Source: Sympetrum striolatum (Eukaryota > Arthropoda > Insecta > Odonata > Libellulidae). Taken from it: DNA of 64,000 nucleotides. The stretch is from assembly GCA_947579665.1 (NCBI GenBank), contig OX388350.1, forward strand, positions 36,675,393-36,739,392, read 5' to 3'. This document shows, one piece after another, positions 39,599-51,109 of this stretch; position 1 is the stretch's first letter, and each line of letters begins with the position of its first letter. The translations under genes and the position numbers were made by a program. The notes beneath the pieces are model-generated. The model saw only the letters and a list, made by a program, of their open reading frames with translations, was not told the DNA's origin and did not search any database.

Positions 39599-40390
39599 TA
39601 ATAAGTACCAATGATTAGATCAGTGAAATTCCCGAATTCTGCACGAAAATGACGATTTCAAAGAGAGAATCGAGTAGCCAATAGATTATATCCCTCATTA
39701 CCCAGTTACATTCCCTCATCTAAGTGTACATATGTATCCTGCCTTTTGCGTATAGTGAGAGGTGTATGGATCAAGACTCTGCTTCCATAATCGGTTAATT
39801 CCGCTTAAATTCAAGAAAAAATCAACATATCTTAATGTATGCTGGATCAATATATATACTCATTTCACCGAATATTTTCACAGACTTCCCATGATCCCAT
39901 CTTCCCATGAAAGGACATAATAATAAGTAATTCCATCTATTTTATTTTTATATATCTTTATAGTCGTATAACTCGATAATTCATAATCTTATTTAATAAG
40001 TAATAAGTAGCGATGATTACATCGGCAAAATTCCCGAATTCTGCATGAAAATTACGATTTTAAAGAAAAAATCGAGTTGCCAATAGATTAATTTCTACAG
40101 ATCAAATAATTTATTTATGAACAGTACATAAGTACATATAGGTACATAAAATACACAAATTCCTCTAGGTAAATCACCAGATATGAAATTATTAGAAACA
40201 AAATTTAAGTTTCTGCTAAGTCAAAGACTTGTCAGCAATTATATTAAATTATATTTCTCGTTACCGAGTTGCATTTCTTTATCTTCGTCTAACATTTTCT
40301 CTGCCAGCTATATTTTGGCGTCTGGCGGGAGGTGCATACACCAAGAATCTACTTCCCTAATAGGGTAATTTTTCTTAATTTCGAGATAAA
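39599..40390. repeat. Diverged segmental duplication containing LINE 3' ends
   Basis: A block at 39599-39800 recurs at 40003-40390: taataagta..gatgatta, then attcccgaattctgca, then a(a/t)cgagt(a/t)gccaatagatta, followed in both by the same LINE 3'-end remnant. The second copy carries about 150 extra bases after 40095. The duplication therefore arose after the LINE insertion. The two copies have diverged substantially. Confidence 0.6.
39720..39835 (-). mobile_element. CR1-like LINE 3' remnant (duplicated copy 1)
   Basis: The words tgccttttgcgtatagtgag, aggtgtatgg and ctctgcttcc correspond to the copy at 40306 onwards and, through it, to the LINE 3' UTR. Only the outermost 3' end is recognisable. 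Confidence 0.45.
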
Positions 40391-40725
40391 ATGAATTCTT
40401 GAAGCGACTAACCCTAGCTTCAATTTTTCTGATTTTTCTCAGAGTATAAGAGTGGCCAAAAACAGAAATGACATGTAACATAGTAACACTTTCTAACATT
40501 TTGTAACAATGTACTTCTTCTGAATTTCTTTAATATTTTAAGAAATTTTTAAAGTCATTTGTCTCCTAAACATTCCCATTTTACGTCATGTAGCATTTGA
40601 GTAGCGCTCACTCATTTGTTGTGGCAATTCTTTGCAAAACGTATTGCCTTTTGTTTCACCTTTTCTAATTTACGGATGCAACCGAATTTATGAAAGGACC
40701 CCGCCGAAAAGCGCTATTTCATTAA
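40306..40725 (-). mobile_element. CR1-like LINE 3' remnant (duplicated copy 2)
   Basis: Minus-strand translation around 40310-40430 gives RKIRKIEARVSRFKNSF, matching the LINE ORF2 C-terminus (RKLREIDARTNRFRDSF). The adjacent 3' UTR (ggcgtctggcgggaggtgca) matches too. Farther in (about 40590-40725) the C-terminal RT coding region is still faintly visible. Full of indels and stops. Confidence 0.6.
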
Positions 40726-40729
40726 AGTT

Positions 40730-41820
40730 TGAAAATCCGGAAAATAGTTTATTGCCATTCTGGCCTCAGTCAACCGCTTGTTCCCATAAAATGTTCGTAC
40801 CTTAAGGCGAGCCATTTTCTGTATTAAAAATATAACCTAGTATAATCAATATTACTCTTTCCACTTCCAATGCTATCTTTAATATCGTAGATTGTCACAC
40901 TTCAAAATATGTTCGATCCATCTCTATCTTCTATCAACCAAAGCTTTCTATCGAATTATCTCCTCGTTTTCTAGTCTAAGGATGTCTTTACAAGTAACTC
41001 ATTCTATTTTATTTAAATCTCTCTATGTATTAGCACAATTTAATCATTTAAATCCTCTCTTTTCTTCTGTTATAGCCTATTTATTACATCCTTCCAAAAA
41101 TAAGTCTATATATAGGGCTTCATAAATCGTTTCCTTATTTCAAAGCCTGAGCTCCTTGTAGTCAACAATTGTTTTTTTATTTATTAGCACTCCTTTATCA
41201 TTGATGAATGATCATTCGTTATACATTTATGAACTAACATTTTTATAAACACCTGAAAATCCGAAATCGTTTTTGAAGACTCTCGAGACCTAAATATTCT
41301 AACAACATTCGGCCTCTATAAGGTTGGGTGAACATAATACACTTTTGCTCACGTTAAAATATCTCTAGGAAATTGCAAGATGCTCTAACAAATTACTGTA
41401 CACTATACCTCATGAAATTTATAATAACGGCTGAGAAAGTGAAGTAGGGAGAAATTTTTTAGGGCACGGAGAGGGAGATCGATCTATTAGAAATCAGTGT
41501 CTCTCGAATTTGCTTCTCCACCTGTAATGCACTGTTTTGCTTACTATATCGATATCGACTCTGAAGGACTGAATGTCATTGTTAGGGGTTCATTGTATCT
41601 TAGGAGTAGGAATGAGGACGATGGAAAAATTAAAATTTACTAATTCAGTCCTTAAATAAGATATTTATTATAAAAAGGCAAGATATTATATGTTGCAAAA
41701 CTGAATTGACGGAGACTGATTTCTCATGAGACTATGAAAACAGTGAGCATCTCCGAGTTCGCAGAAATGTCTTTTTAATCTACTCATCAATAAAATCAAC
41801 AGAGTGACGAGTCACAATCT
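40730..41820. other. Intergenic, no recognised feature
   Basis: AT-rich, short motif-free ORFs only. Confidence 0.4.
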
Positions 41821-41825
41821 ATGAC

Positions 41826-42008
41826 GAAAGAAAAAAAACAGGAACAACTTTTTCAAAGGAAACTAATTCCGTTTTTTACAACTAAGCTTGAAAATTATGC
41901 TTAAGCATTGAAACATGCCGTGTGTCCTCTATTAAGTATGCAATTTGTTGGGTTATTAAAAAACGGAATCAGTTTCCTTTGGAAAAGTTGTTTCTGTTTT
42001 GTTCTTTC
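41826..42008. repeat. Foldback with about 52-bp arms
   Basis: The left arm 41826-41879 (from gaaag to ttttttac) and the right arm 41957-42008 are inverted repeats with about four substitutions and one A-run indel, separated by about 77 bases. The pair is bracketed by a 13-base direct repeat ttaatctactcat (about 41777 and 42009), which may be a target or recombination footprint. No coding content. Confidence 0.65.
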
Positions 42009-42009
42009 T

Positions 42010-45000
42010 TTAATCTACTCATATTTGATTGGTCTAAAACACCCCCTATGCCCTAGAAACCTTAAATTTTCTTGCTTTCCCTACTTAACCTCGATGATAC
42101 ATTTAATGGAATATAGTTTATCGGCTAGATTTCCCTAAATGCAAGAACATTGATCCATAGCCAATCCGTTTAAAATTTCACCTCTTCCAGCGTCGTTACG
42201 GCAACACGAATTTTCCGCTCGCTGATCCGGAGCACGTAACTGTTTCTGAAAATGCATCCCATCTGGGCATTCCTGTTCGCATGCTGTCGATGCATCGAAC
42301 AATACCTTCGTGTCGAAGATGAAAATACTCGCGTGCCAGAGCCGTGCTTCGGTGCACTTCCCACAGTTCGCTTGACCCTCGGTAACTCCTCCCGAGAAAA
42401 TCAGTTGAAAAAGAGGAAACGAGATGGAAATAAGAGGGGAGTAAAGGGAGATTGGAAAGAAAGAGGAGGGAGCAAATGGCGGAGAAAAACCGATGAAGAG
42501 ATTAGAGGCAAGAAAAAGGGAGGTTGAATGGAAGGAGATGAGTATGAAGAGAAGAGAGGGGAGAATGAGGATTTCAAAGGAAAGAAAGAAGCGAAGAGAG
42601 AGAACAAAGAAGGACAGATGGTCGAAGGAAAAAGTAGGAGCGAGGGGCAAATAGAGCGTAGAAGAATCAATCCTCTTTCATGGTGGAAAAGCAGAGATAA
42701 CGACTTGACACTAAGTTGCGAAACTCCGGACTGAAACTAAGTTCGTTAAGATAAATATTACGAACTTCTTTTCCAAGTTGCGTCGTTGATAACAAGCACT
42801 CAAGATGGAATTCATTTTGGGCGGATGTCTATAGCACCACCGTGGAATTATTTGGGGGATTCGGAACTCTGCGGCTCGTTAAGATTATTAAATAGGAATT
42901 GCTTTCTATACTTTCTTCTTTGCTAGTGCAACGAATTTTACAGTGATAATTATTAAAAGTCAACAACATATTTCGCGTTCAAAAACATAGCTTTTTCTCA
43001 AATAGCAGAATAATTAAGGGTGAATAAAGGTCAATAGGAAAAGTCGCCTTGACCTTTAATAAAGTTTTTCGTTTCATAAACCTCGTTCAGTTTGAATATA
43101 TGAATTAATGAATACTCAATTCTCCAGATTCATATACGCTCTAATATATCATATGTATTTGTAAAATGTGAATATTACTCATTCAATATAAACAGAATCC
43201 GTATCCTTTTCCTGATATGAAATCGAAATAATCTTGTATGTTATTAAATCGTAGTAACTTTTAAGTGGTAAAAAGTAACTTTTGAAAATGTCACAATTGT
43301 AGCGGCGAAGTAATATTTTCCTTCTAAGCCTTACAATTGGGCGAGTCTGTCTTTATGAAAGTCCATAATTTGGATTGCAAAAAGCTAAGGAGAATATGTA
43401 ACTTAAAATGACACGACGAAAGTCTAATATCCAAATTAATTTTAGGCATCTAAAATTGAAAGGATTTCATTTCAGCATAGTTTACAGCTTGATAAAAAAA
43501 TGGCGAAATAAATTACTCTATTGTCCACATAACATATGGACAATATAAGTTTTCACTAAATTTATTACTTTGAGTAAAGACCCACCAAATTTCACTAAAC
43601 AAATTACAAAATAACTAGCAATATCTTGGAGTCCCCGTATTTACTCGTGCAAAGTTAGTCAAAAGCGCGACAGCTATTAAATACCAGACCGACATCAATA
43701 ATACCGCGTTATAGGTTACGATGTTCTGAAAGTTCTCTATGGAGCAACTTTGAATGCAAATTTTAGGTATAATCACTGCTAAAATGAAACAAACAAATCT
43801 ACCCTTAACATCTTCACAACCGTTTAAAAATCGCTATTTTCAGTCGTCGAAGCACGTACCGCCTCCTCCAGTGCTCGACCGTCTAAAATTCCTCCAACAC
43901 CCCATTACGGGCCCCCCTCAGCTACTTTCGGCGGTGGGTGGTTGGGAGGCGTAAGGGCGGAGACAAAAGCAGGGAATGAGATTAGGAGATAGGCGAAAGA
44001 ATAAGGACATGATCTATGAGATGAGCCGAAAGACGCGAGGATAGGGGGGTCAAGTTTAGGGGTTGAGTTTTTAGCGGAGATCGCGCGACTTCGATCTTCT
44101 CTTTCCTATTCTTGCATCCCTTTGTTTCGCATCTTCGTGCCGTGCGTGGGCGAGTCGCCCTATCTCCTTGGTATGTTTTGCGCGTCAAAGATATTTTCGG
44201 AGTCCTCTTGGGCTTCCGATGTGATTAATGGTTGATCCGCACGTTGATATTGGGAGGATGGACTGGTCACGTTTAGCGTTGTTTGACCGCGGGATTTTGG
44301 TTCCTTTGCTGTCGCTGTTGCGGGGGTGAGGTGGGGGAAGTTGCGGTTTGTTTCGCTGACTCTTCTTCTGCCTCAAGTCTCTCACGCACGAAATATGGCA
44401 GTTGCGCTCGTGGTGCCGAAAAATGGGAGGGGCTTCGAACTGGTAACCGTCGCAACTTAAGAAATATATCAGGTAAGGAATAAATGAGCGCATCATTGTT
44501 TAGGAAATAGGTACAAAGAGAATCCAGTAAGGGAAAAAGAATGCTGTTGTAAAAACTATTCCTTTGCCATATTCGCTAAACTGAGGGGTTGATCTAGATA
44601 TCTCTCCAGAGATATGGATATTAACGACAATTTCCTTATATGATCATCTGAAAATAAATATAGACATAATTCTCGACCAAAAGATTAATTTAATTTCCAT
44701 TTTGTTCTAATAAATTCTGTACATGTATAGCAATCGTTGAAAATCTCTGACAATTTGTTGTCTTAAAACATTGTCTTAACTTAAGTAAATGGCTGGTCCT
44801 ACGAAGTAATCAAGGGAATGGCGATCACCCCTATATCCAATTCTCTTTTAATAATATTTATTATTTATTAAAATAATACATATATATAATATGAATTTAA
44901 TTTTAAAATAGCAACTTCAGTAACCAATAATATTATAATCAAACACAATTGAAGGCTACATCATTCTTATGTGTGAATGAAAAATTTTACGTGGTAAATA

Positions 45001-46635
45001 AGTTATTTAATTTTAACTCCAAATATCAGGATTCAATTATTGTGAGCTAAGCAAGTCTAAACTATCTCACTCGTGCAATATAGATATCTTAGTGATCCTG
45101 CAATTTTATTTCTGAGTTCTATTTATCAAACATTAACCCAGTTTATCACAATTGAAAGGTATAAATGTGTCTTAAAATCGATTTCGTTAGTTTCTATGAA
45201 TGAATATGGAAACAATTGTAAGAGTACCAGAAGTAATTGTATCAGAGGTCAAACGTTTAGCTCATTTGCGCTCTTTGATAAAACAGAATTAAGAATCAGT
45301 ACAATTTTTATGTTGAGGCATGTAAATGGTTTTGATATGTCTCTGAAGAAAATAGAGTTCTGATACGAATTCTTACAGTTAAAGAAACCAGTACGAAAAA
45401 TACAGCAAACTCTTTTCCATCTTTTAAATTACTGTTCAAGAAAGAGCCTATCAGTATGATCAGAATAAAATTGAGAAATGTTTGGTCTCATATTTGGCAT
45501 CCTATTTTATTTCTATTTGGTGTGTAAATATCAACCAATAAAGCTTCAATCTAACTGCGTGGTGAATGATCAAACTAAAATAGAACTATCCTAAATTCGG
45601 ATTACTCAAAGGGGAAAAAGGACCTTTATTTTTTTGTTTAATTACATGCGAGATTTATTGCTAGACATAGACAAGATACATTCAAGTTTACAACGGCTAT
45701 TGAGCACAAATTTATCCCCATGACATCATGGAATCCAAAAACTTGTGGGAAATATCTCTTAGATCTAAACCGAAACAATTGGAAGACAACTCCATACTAC
45801 TTCCTATTTGCTTTTTTCCACGTTTGTCTCCCACGTTTCGAGAGCGTAGTGGGTGTTTTTAGTCAGAATGGAAACGGATGAAAGATGCCCAAAGGCCCTT
45901 TTCTTACGGAAGAATGGACTTTAAGGGTGGTGTCGGGTACTTCCAGACAGGCCAAAAAAATCGTTGATGATCTTTAGGATGATAGAGATGAAAGGACGGG
46001 AGGAGAAAGAGAAAAAGGAGATGCACCATCCCCTTCCGAAAACCGAGCACCCTCTCAACATCGACGCTTCTCCTAATTAGAAATAAAAGAGGCTGACCGG
46101 GGGATGGAAAAAACGCGATCCAGGTGCTGGAGCATCTTTTCCAAATGTTTTAATTCGACGAGAGGGAAACCAGCATCGGGATGATCGGTTCGGAATCATC
46201 CGATCATGAGATTCGCCCTTTTTGTCCCCCATTCTCTTTGGGGGTGCTTTGAAGACGTTTCGTGGGGCATGGCGTTTATTCAAAGGATTTTTTCGAGTCG
46301 ATTTCGAGCGAGTTATTCCATTTTTGCTTCGATGGATGAGTCGCCGGGAAGAAAGGGAAGCGTTGTGTACGGATACGTGGATCGTTGCCCCCGTGCGGCA
46401 GATGGGACAGTATGAAAGAGTTTTGGTGCAACCTGAGAACGAACAGGGGAATGCTAGAAAAGGATTTAAAAGGGGAGAATCCCACAACTGCTCGGCACAT
46501 ATTGACGAACGGAATTTTCAGATGCTAAGCTGTCGGCTCATCTAACCTCGAGCTTCTTCCTCCGAAACCTTTAGATTCTGAGCTAATTTGTTTGCCTATC
46601 TCGTATGGGAAAAATGAGAGCAATATACAATGAAT
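42010..46635. other. Intergenic; strong purine tract 42405-42665
   Basis: About 260 bases at 42405-42665 are almost pure purine on the plus strand (ggaaacgagatggaaataag and on). This opens long low-complexity frames, K/E/R-rich on plus and F/S/L-rich on minus (up to 171 codons), which I reject as genes. GC-rich patches at 43850-44480 and 45850-46550 likewise open motif-free ORFs on both strands. The rest is AT-rich. Confidence 0.4.
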
Positions 46636-46637
46636 AA

Positions 46638-46712
46638 CCCTCTCCAACTTGCGGCCGATGGGCCGAATGTGACCAATTAACGAATTCTGTGCGGCCCAGT
46701 AAAAGGTTAAAT
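46638..46712. mobile_element. hAT-like terminal fragment
   Basis: The block ctctccaacttgcggccgat followed by gggccgaatgtgacc and attctgtgcggcccagtaaa resembles the TGCGGCC-rich subterminal region common to hAT elements. Only one side is present. No target duplication was seen. Confidence 0.4.
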
Positions 46713-46714
46713 AA

Positions 46715-49700
46715 AGTTTTCCCTGGTCCCACTTGATAACTAAATGGGACAAAAACTGATTCTATTTGGAATACAACCTTAAAAGTGAAGCACTGTACTA
46801 GCTTTAAATATAATTGTAATAGAAAAATGTAACTATTTTGGAAATATTGGTCTTAATTTCAAACTTTAAAAAGATTTATCAGCGACCAATGAAGTCTTTA
46901 TAGGAGTTGATACCGCTCTATGGAGGCAAAACTTACTTTAACTTTTAGTAGGTAGGCTCGCAAAATCTTATTACTTTAGAGACAATTTTTTAATAACAAA
47001 ATGCAGCCATGTCTTTACCATTCCAAGAAATTAGACTATGTAGACATTGTGTTTTAGAGGAAAGAACCAGTATTTTGATAATACTTTTTTCAATATGGGC
47101 CAAGCAGACTTTCCAGAATTTTACCTAGTTCGAAAGAATTTTGACTGACTATCGGCTTACCGACATCATCGAAGAGGGATATACACTTTTAATATCATAC
47201 TGAATTAGCTTTTATAGAAAATTACGGAAAAAACCGTTTTTACTCTTGTTTAGTTAAATTTCTGTTAAAATTTCACGGTTAAATTTTCGGTTACCTTTAT
47301 AGATTTCTCAGAAGATTGTTAGAAATTTTCATAGAAAGAAAACATTTGTATGATTAGTTGATACGAGACATGCTAACAGAAATTGCAATACCATTCTTTC
47401 TATATTTAGGGTACATATAAATGTGTCAATTGATATCCAAGCAGACTTGTCTTAAAATATGTTTTGGTATTGGAATTTTGTCATTAATATACGGTAATAT
47501 CTTCCACTAAAATGATAAACCATAAGAAACTCATTTTTTCCTAGAGGTAAAATGTTATGGATTACATAATAAATAAAACATTCGATGCAGATTGTCAAAA
47601 ATTGAATATTTTATTTTACTTCCCGCACGATATATTCAAAAATATTTAGAATTTACTGATGAAGTATGATGGGAAAGAACGCATAATCTAGTGATAAATG
47701 GCTCTAAATTTAATAATTTCTCTGCTTTCTTCACTTCTATAAGTGGAAGCAGCTTGACTGTTTCCTTAGTTATTCGTATACAATAAAGGACATAGGGATC
47801 ATAGATCTATTGATGAAATATAATAATATCAAGCAATATTAAATAAAACCTAATACTGTATAATCACTCTCTCTCCCTGCTTGTTTAGATTTGTTTAACA
47901 ATTTTTATTGCAAGTTTATTATAATAGATTGCTTAGAATTATGCAGTTAATTTTGATAGCAATGGATAAGTAAAAAGACTGTAAAATATAGAAGTTAATC
48001 GCACTTATTGAGCAATTAAATCCTGTCTTTGGCGAAGTCATAACTAGTTCGAATTCCTGAATGGGAAAATGATGAAATGAGGAGGTTTTCACGTTCCTTC
48101 GACTTTATTGTTAGATTAAGTTCTCGCCTCATCATTTGGCAGTTTTCAAAGGTGGAGGTTGTTATCCACCATCTTGTTCCATTCGCCCTCCTGCCTTCAA
48201 CTGTTTTGTCCGCCAACGGTTCTCACGCTTCTTTAAACTCTCCTAATGATTTCGTGCCGAAGGTAAAGGAGCTGGAAGGCTCTCCTTTCGCGCTAACAAT
48301 ACTCCTAAATCTGAGCCTATGGGAGGATTCCAAGTAATGGAAGGGACATAGGATAAAGGGTTTGGAATTAATGATAAGAAATAGGGGAGGCGGATATTTG
48401 AGAAGTTCTGCCGAGAATCAGAACCTTTAAAGCAAATTAATGCCTCACGCCTCGAAAGGAACGACTAATTGCGAAAACGCATTATGCCTCTAATCTCTTT
48501 TTCCAAATCAAATTGGTCTGAAATTAAGAATTCATGTAAAGTGAAGGAATAACCCACAGAATTGCTAGACCTCGAGATTCGAAACGAGTTCAATAAAACT
48601 GATTTGCATCTTTAAAATCGCGGTTACGAAAATCAAAATGTGGGAAATTTTCAATTTAAACTTTTATCTTAATAAATGCATGCATAAGTTATGGTCTACA
48701 TTATCTTTTTTAAGGCGAGATTGAGACTGAAAAGTCTCTTCTTCCATTTAAGCTTCAGTCTGATACTAAAAGCATAAGTAATGTGTGGGTGAATAAAGAT
48801 AGAGAGGAAAACTTCAGAAGGAAAACTTACGGAGAAAAGATGAGATTGACTTGAATGAAATGAAAAGAACTACTTCCATTGAAGGGTTAACATTCCTGAA
48901 TGCAATGGTGATACCTCATATGGTGTTTTTATGAAAGGTATTAATCCATGAATCGAATCTTCTTGTTTAACGCAATATGACTCAAATAAAAGGATATTAT
49001 TAAAATAATAATTTTACTTGCGTGTTTCCTTGCTTTTCAAAGAGAAAAAAAAATTAAAATGCACTATCTACCCCGTGACTCGAGAACTGGTGAGAGAGAG
49101 AAAAATGCCTGTCAATCTCAAGAAGAATTGCACATTGCCTTGTCCATGCAATTCCAAACAATTCCTTCCATTCGACTTCCTAGTGCGAAAGTAATGGAAA
49201 CATTAAATGGAGAACACGTGTCCATTTGGAATCGTATGGGAATGATTCATGAGCCAACGACTAGGTCATCGTCCTTCCCTGAGTAAGTCGTTAAGTCTGA
49301 AAGACTATAAGCGAGAAAAATGCCTTGGTACTATTCGACAAATGCAACTCAGCCCAATCATTCCTTGATGATGCATGTTTCAGTAGCAAACACAGGAATG
49401 ACTGACGTCGAAGAATGTAAGAAGAAAGACGGAGAAAAATACCTATTTTTGTCTTGATTCCTTACTTAGTTCCTGTCGCGTGATCGTGTGGTAAACATCG
49501 AAAGAAGATTCGTGTCTCTGAAGCGATATAAAAGTTTACAGTTGGAAGAAATAAGAAGTCTCGGTGCCGTTTTTCTGTGCTGTCTCAAAGGAATCGATAG
49601 ACAAGCGATAAAACAGCGTGTACGTAGTGTTGCGTATTTTACGATATTAAAAAGACAACGCAACGAGGTTGTAATTTAAAATACGTCATAACAAGAGATG

Positions 49701-50620
49701 CTTGTAAAGTGCGACGAGCAGTTTGTGACTTCTTAACGAGTAATGACGAATAGCACTGGTGAAATAAAAATAATTTTCGATAGTGATTTCTGAACTCGCC
49801 AGTATATTTAGTGTGAATGAAGTGAGTTAATAAAAAAGTAAATGGGAGGTGATATTTCATACGAAAATTGTATCACGGGTGATACTCGTAAATAAATTAG
49901 TTTGTGAAAACAGTGATGTATTATTTTTTATCTTCAGCGGCCTCAGAAATATCGTGTGGTGTCTTTGGAATGACATTGGTGTGCGAAGTGCAATATTTGC
50001 TGACATATTTTGAGTAGGTTATCATGGATCTATAAAGGTATGGAAAATATTCCGTCAAAATACCCACAGATGAAACACCTTGCGTAGTAGATTACTTCCG
50101 TTGTGCACGCAAATTAATATTTGTTAAGGCAAATTAATAATATTCCTAGTCTTAAGAATTAATATTCTTTCATCAATTAGGCTAGCCCATTTATGAACAT
50201 ACTTCTAGGGAACTGTATATTAGAATTTCTAATACTCGTGGTGGTATAATTTCCATGGGATTTAAGTTGTACAAATTCAATGCTTAATCCACAAAATACG
50301 CTTTCTTATTAAAATAAAAAAATATCTCTTAAACTGTCGCTATTACAACCAGAATATCTATTTTAAAATTTGAATAAAATTACCTGTGGCAACTATTTTA
50401 GGTTTACTGTAAATAAAAGCTTCTCATATTCGTATTTACCGCTAAAATTTTATTTTTAGTTTTAAAAATTAAAATTTGATAAAATACCCCAGTAATGCGA
50501 AAATTTTACTTATGTAAATTTTTAATAATATCAATGTTTATAATGGAATTTAAAAAAGATTTGTTTTATTTAAAATGATAATAAATATAGACAGCCAATA
50601 GGGTTCGCCAACATGATTTC
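46715..50620. other. Intergenic; TATA box candidate at 49527
   Basis: Mostly AT-rich with a GC-richer patch at about 48080-48320. A perfect TATAAAAG lies at 49527-49534, inside moderately GC-rich, low-repeat sequence (49470-49700) that reads like a 5' leader. A donor-like aaag/gtatgg follows at about 50036-50043. No ORF of note is attached, so a promoter here is only a possibility. Confidence 0.2.
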
Positions 50621-50625
50621 AAAAG

Positions 50626-50778
50626 AGAGGTTGTTAAGAATAAAGATTTACAAATACTTTTTTTCCACAAATTTATTTTAGGTGACCTGAAGATGGCCGA
50701 TCTGTGCCGAAACCGGTCGTGTTTCTAATAAATTTAAGGAAAAAAAGTATTTGTAAATCTTTATTCTTAACAACCTCT
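50626..50778 (+). ncRNA. Hammerhead-like motif 6 inside perfect 41-bp inverted repeats
   Basis: The core on the plus strand (50687-50718) is CTGAAGA, tGGC...GCC, GAAA, CCGGTC, with all invariant hammerhead bases intact and a three-pair G-C stem II. It is flanked by arms 50626-50666 and 50738-50778, which are exact reverse complements over 41 bases; a further stretch (aaatttatt / aataaattt) pairs after a short mismatch. The unit is about 153 bp and lacks coding sequence. Penelope-like elements have hammerheads in their terminal repeats, often with inverted-repeat arrangements, and retrozymes are small hammerhead-bearing elements. Which of these it is cannot be decided here. Confidence 0.65.
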
Positions 50779-51038
50779 GTTATGGATTTCCACTTAGTAA
50801 AGCCTGCCACAATCGATTTTATTTTATGATTTCAAAATTGTCGCTTAAGTTGAAAGTACCATTTATCGTTTGGAAGTAACACAGGTAAGTCGGATAACTA
50901 TTGCTCTTAACGGCAATAATTAACGTTTTTCGATCAATTCTTTAAATTATTTGAAAACTCTCGTTTCTGTAAATATTTACGCGATTATAAGTGCTAAAAG
51001 TAATAATTAAATGTAATGCGAGTGAAATTCTGGGAATC
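50779..51038. other. Intergenic, no recognised feature
   Basis: AT-rich, no feature seen. Confidence 0.4.
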
Positions 51039-51101
51039 ATGTGCGAAATCTCTCAGCTGCAGCAGCGTCTTCAAGCATCGGAACTGGACGACTCGTACTG
51101 A
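51039..51101 (+). CDS. Possible 20-codon small ORF ending at a splice donor
   Basis: The ORF translates MCEISQLQQRLQASELDDSY then stop, and is followed after two bases by aag/gtaaat, a reasonable splice donor. The L/Q heptad-like spacing could be helical. The block (51030-51103) is GC-richer than its surroundings, like an exon of a host transcript. Nothing else supports translation. It may be a non-coding exon or chance. Confidence 0.15.
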   Translation: MCEISQLQQRLQASELDDSY

Positions 51102-51109
51102 AGGTAAAT

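Noticed and set aside
42135..42650. 171-codon ORF on the minus strand
   Set aside because: Opened by the polypurine tract. The peptide is F/S/L-rich low complexity, and the plus strand is equally open.
46077..46545. Overlapping ORFs of 136 and 107 codons on opposite strands
   Set aside because: Both strands are open in a GC-rich patch. There are no motifs and no splice or promoter support.
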